From: Bacteroidota bacterium
GTDB taxonomy: Bacteria > Bacteroidota > Ignavibacteria > UBA10030 > UBA6906
Reading direction: 5' to 3'
DNA: 6,390 bases
Assembly (NCBI GenBank): GCA_017860555.1
Contig: JAGDMJ010000208.1
Location: 1-6,390, forward strand
Shown here: positions 1-6,390 of the stretch, in pieces
How the letters are laid out: each line of letters opens with the position of its first letter
Numbering within the stretch: position 1 is the first letter of the stretch
The notes under the pieces: generated by a model
The model's input: the letters and a program-made list of their open reading frames with translations, nothing else
Database searches by the model: none
What the model was told of the DNA's origin: nothing
Translations under genes and position numbers: made by a program

Positions 1-447
1 CTTGCCGGATGGATACGTCCCGAAGGGTCGGAGCATGAGGACGGCGTCACTGCCGCGTCGCTCGGATTGCAGGGGCCAGCTTCCATGCTGGCGCCCTATA
101 TTACGCGGACGATGGATCTGGGCAACGTGCGCGCGGCGCAGGACAAGAACCTCTGCGTCGATGCCCCGGCCCTGGCGGTGATCCTGGGCGAGGACTCCGT
201 GCCGCACTGGCTCGATGCGGGAGAAATGCTGGAGCAACTCCTGTTGACGGTCGTGCGCGAGGGGCTGCACTTCAGTTATTTCAATTTGCCCATCCACGTA
301 CCGGAATACCGTGCCCGGATCCGGGGACTGCTCGGAGCCTCGGTCTGGCCGCAGCTTTTGCTCCGCATCGGCTACTGTCTGGCTATGCCTCCCCGGACAC
401 CACGCCGACCCCTTGAGGAGGTCATGATTACTGCAAGAGCGGTCTGA
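1..447 (+). CDS. Acg-family nitroreductase-like flavoprotein, C-terminal part (5' end outside window)
   Basis: The frame is open from base 1 to a TGA at 445-447, giving 148 codons with no start in view; the TTG at 67 is internal. The product resembles the C-terminal half of Acg-type (Mycobacterium Rv2032-like) nitroreductase-family proteins. Signs of this are a WLDAGEMLEQLLL helix (window-local residues about 70-82), a GLHFSYFNLPI segment matching the family's GL..S..NQP region, a WPQLLLRIGY strand (about 115-124), and the closing TPRRPLEEV motif near the C-terminus. Family members have two nitroreductase-like halves and bind FMN; several lack reductase activity and are thought to store flavin or serve in stress responses. 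The substrate here is unknown. The next gene starts 13 bases after the stop, so this is probably an upstream member of the same operon. The family call is fairly firm and the role is not. Confidence 0.8.
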   Translation, partial: LAGWIRPEGSEHEDGVTAASLGLQGPASMLAPYITRTMDLGNVRAAQDKNLCVDAPALAVILGEDSVPHWLDAGEMLEQLLLTVVREGLHFSYFNLPIHVPEYRARIRGLLGASVWPQLLLRIGYCLAMPPRTPRRPLEEVMITARAV

Positions 448-460
448 AAAAGGGACTACC

Positions 461-1789
461 ATGGAAAAATCCAAGAAGCCCGGAAAGCCGGACGTCAGAG
501 ACGGCTATTCGACCGAAGCACATCTGATCTACGGACGCATGCACGATCCCAACTGGGATTACAGTCATCACCTCCTGCCGCCGATCTCGTCCTCGGCGAC
601 GTTCCGGCTGGATAGCGCTCAACGTGGCGCACAGGGCTTTACCGAATTTGCCCACTCAAGCGACGAGCTGAAAGTCACCAGCAGAGCCCCCATTTACATT
701 TACGACCGCCTGGGGGAGCCGAACAAAGATATGCTTGAGGAGAACCTTGCCTATGCCGAAGGCGGCGACACCGCGGTCACGTATGCCAGCGGTATGGCCG
801 CCATCTCCGCGGTCCTCGGCATTCTGACGGGCTCCGGGAGCGAGATCGTTGCCGACAAAGTGCTCTATGGATGCACGTACTCCCTGCTGACCAACTGGTA
901 CCCGCGGCTGAAGGTGCAGACCCGGTTTGTGGATTTCAGCAACCTTGCGGAGGTGAAGCGGAACATCACCAAGCATACGCGCGTCCTGTACATGGAATCT
1001 CCGGTCAATCCCACGCTGCGCCTGACGGACCTGAAAGCCGTGGCCGCAATGACCGCCGAGATCAACAGTGGACGGACCGAGGAAACGAGAATCTACACGG
1101 TTGTCGACAGCACATTTGCCAGCCCGTTCTGTCAGCGTCCCATTTCCCTGGGAATTGATTTTGTCGTTCATTCACTGACCAAGGCGATCGGCGGTTTCGG
1201 GACTGACATCGGAGGCGTCGTGATCGGGCCGCGATGGAGCCGTGACATGCTCATGCTGTACCGGAAGGACTACGGCGGCGTGCTCTCGGCGAAGAGCGCC
1301 TGGCCCGTCCTGGTACAAGGGCTTCCGTCGCTTGCCGTGCGCATGCGCCAGATGCAGAAGACCGCGATGACGGTCGCAGAGTTTCTCATGACCCGCCCGG
1401 AAATCGGGTGTGTCAGGTATCCCGGCCTCGCGTCGTTCCCCCAGGCGGAGCTTGCCCACCGCCAGATGGTGGATTACGAGGGCAACTTCGCTCCTGGCGC
1501 CATGATCTTTTTTGTCCTGAAGGGAGACAATCCGCAAGCATCGCTGAAATGCGCGGAACGTTTCATCAACCATGTAGCGGAACACGCCTATTGCATTACG
1601 CTTGCCGTCAGCCTGGGAAACATCCGGACACTCATCGAGCACCCGGGATCGATGACGCATTCGGCCATTCCTGCGGAAGACCAGATCATGAAAGGGATCG
1701 ATCCCGGCGGCATCCGGCTGGCCATCGGGCTCGAACAACCCGAAGACGTCATCAGGGACCTCCGACACTCGCTGGATTGCACGCATTGA
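461..1789 (+). CDS. megL: PLP-dependent methionine gamma-lyase (Cys/Met metabolism family)
   Basis: This 442-residue protein is a full-length fold-type I PLP enzyme of the Cys/Met metabolism family. Visible elements are Y81-x-R83 (PLP phosphate contact from the partner subunit), S110-G-M112 (phosphate loop), ESPVNPT from E179, D216 (pairs with the PLP ring nitrogen), HSLTK with Schiff-base lysine K241, and R419 in IRLAIGLE (substrate carboxylate). Y136-G-C138-T matches the Tyr/Cys pair characteristic of methionine gamma-lyase, where cystathionine enzymes usually have Gly in place of Cys. K269-D270 fits the Lys-Asp pair of the same enzyme. The expected cytosolic reaction is L-methionine to 2-oxobutyrate, methanethiol and ammonia; homocysteine or cysteine may also be used. 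The ATG at 461 follows AAGGGA (450-455) by 5 bases. An oxoacid oxidoreductase and a CoA-transferase downstream fit use of 2-oxobutyrate. A related O-acylhomoserine sulfhydrylase is the main alternative. Confidence 0.8.
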   Translation: MEKSKKPGKPDVRDGYSTEAHLIYGRMHDPNWDYSHHLLPPISSSATFRLDSAQRGAQGFTEFAHSSDELKVTSRAPIYIYDRLGEPNKDMLEENLAYAEGGDTAVTYASGMAAISAVLGILTGSGSEIVADKVLYGCTYSLLTNWYPRLKVQTRFVDFSNLAEVKRNITKHTRVLYMESPVNPTLRLTDLKAVAAMTAEINSGRTEETRIYTVVDSTFASPFCQRPISLGIDFVVHSLTKAIGGFGTDIGGVVIGPRWSRDMLMLYRKDYGGVLSAKSAWPVLVQGLPSLAVRMRQMQKTAMTVAEFLMTRPEIGCVRYPGLASFPQAELAHRQMVDYEGNFAPGAMIFFVLKGDNPQASLKCAERFINHVAEHAYCITLAVSLGNIRTLIEHPGSMTHSAIPAEDQIMKGIDPGGIRLAIGLEQPEDVIRDLRHSLDCTH

Positions 1790-1802
1790 GGGAAAGGCCA
1801 CC

Positions 1803-3137
1803 ATGCACTACAATACGATCTCAGAAGTAGTCAAACGAAAATACGAACGGAAATTCGTGACTGCCGCCGAGGCGGTTTCGGTCATCCGCTCTGGCGACCG
1901 GGTCTACATTCACCCCGGCTGTGCGGTTCCCCAGGTGCTCGTCGACGCCATGGTGGCGCGCTATGAGGAGCTCCATGACGTCGAGGTCTGCCATCTGCTG
2001 GGCGTGGGAGATGCGGATTATGTGCGGCCGGAAATGGAGGGGCACTTCCGGCATAACGCGTTCTTCATCGGGAAGAACGTTCGGAGCGCGGTCCAGGAGG
2101 GGCGTGCGGACTTTACCCCGATCTTTCTTTCGGAGATTCCCTCCCTCTTCTACTCCCGGGATTACCCCATCGATGTCGCGCTGATCCAGGTCTCCCCCCC
2201 GGATGAGCATGGCTACTGCAGCTTCGGCGTTGGAGTCGAATGCACAAAAGCGGCGACGGACATGGCAAAAGTGGTCGTCGCGCAGGTCAACCCGAACAAC
2301 CCACGGACGCTGGGCGACTGTTTCATCCATATGACCGAGATCGACTACTGTGTCGAGGTCAACACGCCTCTCAAGCAGCTCCCGCAACTCGAGGGAGACG
2401 AGACGCCGGAGGAGCTGGAGACCTACAAGAGAATCGGTGCCTATGTGGCCGGCCTCGTGGAGGACGGCTCCACGCTCCAGCTGGGGATCGGCCGGATCCC
2501 GGACTCCGTCGTGAAATTCCTCGAAGACCGGAAGCACCTCGGCATTCATTCGGAGATGATCTCGGATGGAATCATTCCGCTGGTCAATATGGGTGTGATC
2601 ACGAATCAGCAGAAGACGCTTCTCCCCGGAAAGGTCGTGACCTCTTTTGTGCTCGGGTCGCAACAGCTCTTCGATTTTGTGGACAACAATCCCTTCATGG
2701 AGTTCCGGCCGACCCAGTTCACCAACGATCCCTTCACCATTGCGCGAAACCGCAAGATGGTTGCGATCAACTCGGCCCTGGAAGTGGATCTCACCGGCCA
2801 GGTGTGCGCCGACTCCATGGGATACAAGTTCTTCAGCGGCTTCGGCGGCCAGGTGGATTTCATCCGGGGTGCCGCGAAATCCGAAGGAGGCAAGCCGATC
2901 ATCGCGCTTCCTTCCACAGCGAAAGATGGGACCATCTCGCGGATCGTTCCGCGTGTGCGCGAGGGTGCCGGCGTCACCACCTCCCGGGGAGACATCCATT
3001 ATGTTGTCACCGAGTTCGGCGTCGTGAACCTGCACGGCAGGACGATCAGGCAGCGCACCGAGCTCCTGATCAGCATCTCACACCCGCAGTTCCGTGAGGA
3101 ACTGGAATTCTTTGCGAAAGAGCATCACTACGTCTAA
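1803..3137 (+). CDS. Acyl-CoA:carboxylate CoA-transferase (acetyl-CoA hydrolase/4-hydroxybutyrate CoA-transferase family)
   Basis: The protein has 444 residues, typical for the family (about 430-450). The N-terminal domain (about 1-190) carries GDRVYIHPGCAVP at 31-43 and SPPDEHGYCSFG at 131-142. The C-terminal domain has QLGIGRIPDSV (226-236), then GIHSEM, in which E251 is the likely catalytic glutamate that forms the glutamyl-CoA intermediate. Next come FFSGFGGQVDFIRGA and a late VVTEFGVVNLHGRTIRQR segment, both characteristic of the family. Such enzymes swap CoA between acyl-CoA and a free acid, often acetate, in the cytosol. Because the neighbours make an acyl-CoA from a 2-oxoacid, propionyl-CoA (or a branched acyl-CoA) to acetate transfer is the favoured inference; butyrate or 4-hydroxybutyrate cannot be excluded. 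The ATG lies 13 bases after the lyase stop, preceded by GAGGGAAAGG (1788-1797), which overlaps that stop. Confidence 0.85.
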   Translation: MHYNTISEVVKRKYERKFVTAAEAVSVIRSGDRVYIHPGCAVPQVLVDAMVARYEELHDVEVCHLLGVGDADYVRPEMEGHFRHNAFFIGKNVRSAVQEGRADFTPIFLSEIPSLFYSRDYPIDVALIQVSPPDEHGYCSFGVGVECTKAATDMAKVVVAQVNPNNPRTLGDCFIHMTEIDYCVEVNTPLKQLPQLEGDETPEELETYKRIGAYVAGLVEDGSTLQLGIGRIPDSVVKFLEDRKHLGIHSEMISDGIIPLVNMGVITNQQKTLLPGKVVTSFVLGSQQLFDFVDNNPFMEFRPTQFTNDPFTIARNRKMVAINSALEVDLTGQVCADSMGYKFFSGFGGQVDFIRGAAKSEGGKPIIALPSTAKDGTISRIVPRVREGAGVTTSRGDIHYVVTEFGVVNLHGRTIRQRTELLISISHPQFREELEFFAKEHHYV

Positions 3138-3151
3138 CAAAGGAGCACCCG

Positions 3152-3436
3152 ATGGCAAAAGGAACAGTCACCTTTGACATTGAAACCTGCAAGGGATGCG
3201 AGCTCTGCATTGAAGCGTGCCCCCAGGAGAGTCTGCAGCTGTCTCCGAAGATCAACGCGCAGGGGTATCATTACGCGGTGCTGATCAAAGACAACTGCAC
3301 GGGGTGCATCAACTGCGCTCTCGTCTGTCCCGATGCTGTTATCACCGTGTATCGCGAACGCAAGAAGAAAGACCGTGTCCCGGTGGCGCGCATCACCAAC
3401 GTGAAGGAGAATATCACAGTGACCGTTTCCGAATAA
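3152..3436 (+). CDS. 2-oxoacid:ferredoxin oxidoreductase, delta (2x[4Fe-4S] ferredoxin) subunit
   Basis: This is a 94-residue bacterial-type ferredoxin with two complete CxxCxxCxxxCP clusters: C13, C16, C19, C23 and C49, C52, C55, C59. Each should hold a [4Fe-4S] centre. In four-subunit 2-oxoacid oxidoreductases (VOR/KOR type) this small subunit passes electrons from the beta-subunit cluster to free ferredoxin. It sits directly before the alpha, beta and gamma genes, which supports the subunit call over a free-standing ferredoxin. A tail of about 35 residues follows the second cluster; it is basic at first (RERKKKDR) and then rich in Thr/Val, so the protein is longer than a minimal clostridial ferredoxin. 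The ATG follows AAAGGAG (3139-3145) and lies 14 bases after the CoA-transferase stop. A 36-base gap, the longest in the window, follows it. Confidence 0.88.
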   Translation: MAKGTVTFDIETCKGCELCIEACPQESLQLSPKINAQGYHYAVLIKDNCTGCINCALVCPDAVITVYRERKKKDRVPVARITNVKENITVTVSE

Positions 3437-3437
3437 C

Positions 3438-3455
3438 GCACCAGCAGCACCAGCA
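3438..3455. repeat. Perfect tandem duplication of a 9-bp unit in the delta-alpha spacer
   Basis: GCACCAGCA occurs twice back to back just after the delta stop codon (TAA 3434-3436) and before the alpha ribosome binding site. It takes up half of the 36-base spacer. It looks like a small slippage duplication that lengthened this gap; no hairpin or regulatory function is evident. Confidence 0.8.
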
Positions 3456-3460
3456 CATTG

Positions 3461-3466
3461 AAAGGA
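3461..3466 (+). promoter_or_regulatory. Ribosome binding site deciding the GTG start of the alpha subunit
   Basis: AAAGGA ends 6 bases before the GTG at 3473. The in-frame TTG at 3458 lies upstream of it and would place this site inside the coding region, so GTG is the better start. Confidence 0.7.
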
Positions 3467-3472
3467 ACGACC

Positions 3473-4561
3473 GTGAGTGACATTCAATTGATGAAAGGCA
3501 ACGAAGCGCTGGCAGAGGCGGCAATTCGCGCCGGCTGCCAGGCGTATTTTGGTTATCCCATCACACCGCAGTCGGAGATCCTCGAATACCTTGCAGATGA
3601 GGGACGTCAGCGGGGCATGATCGTGCTCCAGGCGGAGAGTGAGGTGGCCTCCATCAACATGGTGTACGGCGCGGCGGGCGCCGGGGCGCGGGTCATGACC
3701 TCGTCGTCCAGTCCCGGCATCAGCCTCATGCAGGAAGGAATCTCCTATATTGCGGGCGCCGAACTCCCCTGCCTGATTGTCAACGTCAGCAGAGGCGGCC
3801 CGGGACTCGGAACCATCCAGCCGTCGCAGGGAGACTACTTCCAGGCGACCAAAGGAGGCGGGCATGGCGACTACCGGCTGATCGTCCTTGCCCCGGCCAG
3901 CGTTCAGGAAATGGCGGACTTCGTTTTTGACGCCTTCGACCTGGCGGATCGTTACCGGAACCCGGTGATGATCCTGGCCGACGGCGCGCTCGGACAAATG
4001 ATGGAGAAAGTGGCATTCCGGGAGTACGATCCGGAACAGCACAAAGTCCCGAAGCCATGGGCAACGGTGGGCAAGCCGAAGTCCCGCGAACGCAACATCA
4101 TCACCTCGCTGCACATACAGCCGGAGAAAATGGAACAGATCAATCTCCGGCTGCAGGAAAAGTACCGGACCATGGGGGAGCGGGAGGTACGTTATGAGCT
4201 GGTGGAAACCGACGATGCCGAGTACCTGATCGTGGGGTACGGCCTGGCGGCACGCATTGCCCATCGGGCGGTGGAACAGGCGCGCGCGGACGGTATCAAG
4301 GTAGGCCTGGTGCGTCCGATCACCCTCTTCCCGTTTCCGAGCGACATCATCAACACGCTTGCTCATCGCACGCGCGGTGCGCTCGTGGTGGAAATGAACG
4401 CCGGCCAGATGGTCGAGGATGTCCGACTTGCTGTCAACGGGCTGATTCCGGTTGCCTTCTATGGACGGATGGGTGGGATGGTCGCGTCGCCCGAGGAAGT
4501 GACCGCGGCACTGAATGTCCTGGTCAAGAAAGATGTCGCACAGCACGCGGAGGCCTACTGA
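3473..4561 (+). CDS. vorB: 2-oxoacid:ferredoxin oxidoreductase, alpha subunit (VorB-like)
   Basis: From the GTG at 3473 this is a 362-residue protein. It opens with LMKGNEALAEAAIRAGC (6-22) and YPITP (28-32), the signature start of the pyrimidine-binding domain of VorB/KorA alpha subunits. It continues with an AESE pair (E55, E57) and TSSSSPGISLMQEG (76-89). The C-terminal transketolase-like domain has VGLVRPITLFPFP (277-289), VVEMNAGQM (305-313) and GRMGG (331-335). With beta it oxidatively decarboxylates a 2-oxoacid to an acyl-CoA and CO2, reducing ferredoxin. The sequence resembles the 3-methyl-2-oxobutanoate (VorB) branch, but family members differ widely in substrate; 2-oxobutyrate is inferred here from the lyase. 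GTG is preferred to the in-frame TTG at 3458 because AAAGGA (3461-3466) lies 6 bases before GTG, whereas it falls inside the longer reading. Confidence 0.88.
   Translation: MSDIQLMKGNEALAEAAIRAGCQAYFGYPITPQSEILEYLADEGRQRGMIVLQAESEVASINMVYGAAGAGARVMTSSSSPGISLMQEGISYIAGAELPCLIVNVSRGGPGLGTIQPSQGDYFQATKGGGHGDYRLIVLAPASVQEMADFVFDAFDLADRYRNPVMILADGALGQMMEKVAFREYDPEQHKVPKPWATVGKPKSRERNIITSLHIQPEKMEQINLRLQEKYRTMGEREVRYELVETDDAEYLIVGYGLAARIAHRAVEQARADGIKVGLVRPITLFPFPSDIINTLAHRTRGALVVEMNAGQMVEDVRLAVNGLIPVAFYGRMGGMVASPEEVTAALNVLVKKDVAQHAEAY
4549..4553 (+). promoter_or_regulatory. Ribosome binding site of the beta subunit, inside the end of the alpha gene
   Basis: GGAGG within the last codons of alpha lies 9 bases before the ATG at 4563. 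It supports that start over the in-frame ATG at 4515 and, with the 1-base gap, suggests coupled translation giving balanced alpha and beta. Confidence 0.65.
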
Positions 4562-4562
4562 C

Positions 4563-5336
<774 letters not shown>

Positions 5337-5346
5337 AAGGAATTGT

Positions 5347-5898
5347 ATGAAACACGAACTTCTGGCGGCCGGCTTCGGCGGGCAGGGCGTGCTCTCGATG
5401 GGAATGACCCTCGCGTATGCGGGGATGCTGGAAGGAAAAGAGATCAGCTGGATGCCCTCCTACGGACCGGAGATGCGCGGCGGAACGGCGAACTGCGTGA
5501 CGATCGTCTCCGACACCAAGATCAGCTCTCCGATTGTCTCGACATTCGACACGGTTGTGGCCCTCAACCAGCCCTCGCTGGACAAGTTTGAGCATGCGGT
5601 GAAGCCAGGCGGCCTGATGGTGTATGATTCAACGAACATCCTCACGCCTCCCACGCGCACGGACATCCATGTCCTTGCACTTCCGGCAAGCGATGAGGCA
5701 ATCGCACTGAAGAACACGAAGATCATGAACATGGTTGTCCTGGGAGCATTTGTCGGATGCACCCGGGTGGTCCAGATCGAATCTATCATGGCGGCGCTGC
5801 GGAAGGTCCTCCCCGAACGCTATCATCACCTGCTGCCCGTGAACGAGCAGGCGTTGAGACGGGGCATGGAACTGGCAGGAGCGTTGGAGACGGCATAA
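5347..5898 (+). CDS. 2-oxoacid:ferredoxin oxidoreductase, gamma subunit
   Basis: This 183-residue protein matches the gamma domain of pyruvate/2-oxoacid ferredoxin oxidoreductases, which is a separate chain in four-subunit enzymes. The N-terminal GFGGQGV (9-15) is the hallmark glycine-rich loop, and PSYGPEMRGG (37-46) is the second family signature, followed by NCVTIVSDTKISSPI. The domain helps bind CoA at the alpha/beta active site and stabilises the complex. The length is normal for a stand-alone gamma subunit. The ATG follows AAAGGA (5336-5341, overlapping the last base of the beta stop codon) by 5 bases. A longer in-frame opening from 5281 lies inside beta and does not resemble the family. 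It completes a delta-alpha-beta-gamma set, so no subunit needs to come from elsewhere. Confidence 0.9.
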   Translation: MKHELLAAGFGGQGVLSMGMTLAYAGMLEGKEISWMPSYGPEMRGGTANCVTIVSDTKISSPIVSTFDTVVALNQPSLDKFEHAVKPGGLMVYDSTNILTPPTRTDIHVLALPASDEAIALKNTKIMNMVVLGAFVGCTRVVQIESIMAALRKVLPERYHHLLPVNEQALRRGMELAGALETA

Positions 5899-5910
5899 GG
5901 AGAAGAAACT

Positions 5911-6159
5911 ATGAAGGCGAGATGCGTGCATTCGTGCAAGGGGCTCTGCAATGCCCTGGAGGTGGCAGAGCACCGCGAGCAGGAAGCCATCAAGGAGTAC
6001 AGAGAATACGCAGCACAGTGTGACTATCCTGACGTCAAGGAGCTGCTGGAGGAGCTGATCCGCAGCCGCGAACAGGCCGTCCGTGTTCTCCGGCAAAAAC
6101 GGGAATCGCTTGAGGTCCGGTTTGCCATGATCGACAGGATCAATGACAGCTTCGCCTGA
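5911..6159 (+). CDS. Small two-helix ferritin-like protein with Cys-rich N-terminus, function unknown
   Basis: The 82-residue product is not a protein I can name. It starts with C5-x-H7-x-C9-x3-C13, then two long amphipathic helices (about 15-36 and 40-65) joined by a CDYPDV turn with a further Cys at 37. The pattern resembles the first helix pair of rubrerythrin/ferritin-like domains: E23 sits where the helix-1 metal glutamate would be, and ELLEELIRSREQA (44-56) follows the helix-2 template. At the usual ExxH position it has S52 and Q55, so a classical diiron site is not evident in this chain. The ATG is preceded by AAGGAG (5897-5902, overlapping the gamma stop) at 8 bases spacing. It lies 12 bases after the gamma gene and 17 before another ferritin-like gene, so a paired or accessory role to the oxidoreductase is possible but unproven. 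Confidence 0.65.
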   Translation: MKARCVHSCKGLCNALEVAEHREQEAIKEYREYAAQCDYPDVKELLEELIRSREQAVRVLRQKRESLEVRFAMIDRINDSFA

Positions 6160-6176
6160 GCCGCGGAGGAGGAACC

Positions 6177-6390
6177 ATGTCACATCAACTTCACGAGTCG
6201 CTCGATTGGAAGGCAATGTCCATTGAGGACGTCCTGACGGTGGCCATCGAGGAGGAAGAGCAGGCGCGCGATTACTATCGACATGCCGCCGGGCTTACGG
6301 GGAACGCGCACACGCGTTCGGTTCTCCTGAGGCTGTCGGAAATGGAGCAAGGACACGCGGACCAGTTGCGCGCCGAGCTGTGTGAGCTGC
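6177..6390 (+). CDS. Ferritin-like (rubrerythrin-type) diiron protein, N-terminal part (3' end outside window)
   Basis: This gene runs off the right edge after 71 codons. A short leader (MSHQLHESLDWKAMS) is followed by helix 1, VLTVAIEEEEQARDYY, where E27 aligns with the rubrerythrin metal-binding glutamate. Helix 2 is RSVLLRLSEMEQGHADQL, whose E57-x-x-H60 is the classical ferritin-like iron-ligand motif. Proteins of this family bind a diiron centre and act as peroxidases, oxidases or iron-handling proteins in the cytosol. Whether a rubredoxin domain follows cannot be seen. The ATG sits 4 bases after a strong GGAGGAGG site (6165-6172), and the previous stop is 17 bases upstream, so it belongs to the same operon. 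Its location fits protection of the oxygen-sensitive oxidoreductase, which is inference. Confidence 0.75.
   Translation, partial: MSHQLHESLDWKAMSIEDVLTVAIEEEEQARDYYRHAAGLTGNAHTRSVLLRLSEMEQGHADQLRAELCEL

Noticed and set aside
461..1789. Cystathionine gamma-synthase/beta-lyase identity for the PLP enzyme
   Set aside because: C138 in YGCT and the K269-D270 pair favour methionine gamma-lyase, and no methionine-biosynthesis gene is nearby. It is not fully excluded.
1821..3035. 404-codon open frame on the minus strand
   Set aside because: It lies opposite the CoA-transferase and has no family signature; an antisense shadow.
2240..3097. 285-codon open frame on the plus strand in another frame
   Set aside because: It is a shifted reading of the CoA-transferase with no domain and shadow-like composition.
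3458..3472. TTG start adding five residues to the alpha subunit
   Set aside because: The ribosome binding site would fall inside the coding region; the GTG at 3473 has correct spacing and gives the typical family N-terminus.
4515..4562. Upstream ATG that would extend beta into alpha
   Set aside because: The added 16 residues do not resemble the family, and a well-placed GGAGG supports the ATG at 4563.

Overview
The window is a densely packed, single-strand gene cluster from a bacterium. By eye its GC content is moderately high (roughly 55-60%, not computed exactly). All nine genes read left to right. The gaps between them run from 1 to 36 bases, and no terminator or promoter was recognised, so the whole window looks like the interior of one long operon whose ends lie outside it. 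A ferredoxin-dependent 2-oxoacid oxidoreductase and a CoA-transferase together point to an anaerobic or microaerophilic fermentative or syntrophic lifestyle. The phylum cannot be fixed from this sequence.

Layout: (1) the C-terminal 148 codons of an Acg-type nitroreductase-family protein (1-447); (2) a PLP-dependent Cys/Met-metabolism lyase carrying methionine gamma-lyase marker residues (461-1789); (3) an acyl-CoA:carboxylate CoA-transferase of the acetyl-CoA hydrolase/4-hydroxybutyrate CoA-transferase family (1803-3137); (4-7) a complete four-subunit 2-oxoacid:ferredoxin oxidoreductase in the order delta (3152-3436), alpha (3473-4561), beta (4563-5336), gamma (5347-5898); (8) an 82-residue two-helix, ferritin-like protein with a Cys-rich start (5911-6159); (9) the first 71 codons of a second ferritin-like protein with a diiron-type ExxH motif (6177 to the window end).

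How they may work together (inference): the lyase would split methionine into 2-oxobutyrate, methanethiol and ammonia. The oxidoreductase would convert 2-oxobutyrate and CoA to propionyl-CoA, CO2 and reduced ferredoxin. The CoA-transferase would move CoA from propionyl-CoA to another acid such as acetate, releasing propionate and conserving the thioester. That gives a self-contained methionine-fermentation operon. The flanking Acg-like and ferritin-like proteins may be redox, flavin, iron or oxygen-protection accessories to the oxygen-sensitive iron-sulfur enzyme. The families are well supported. The exact substrates, and the idea that all nine genes form one functional unit, are inferred from context.
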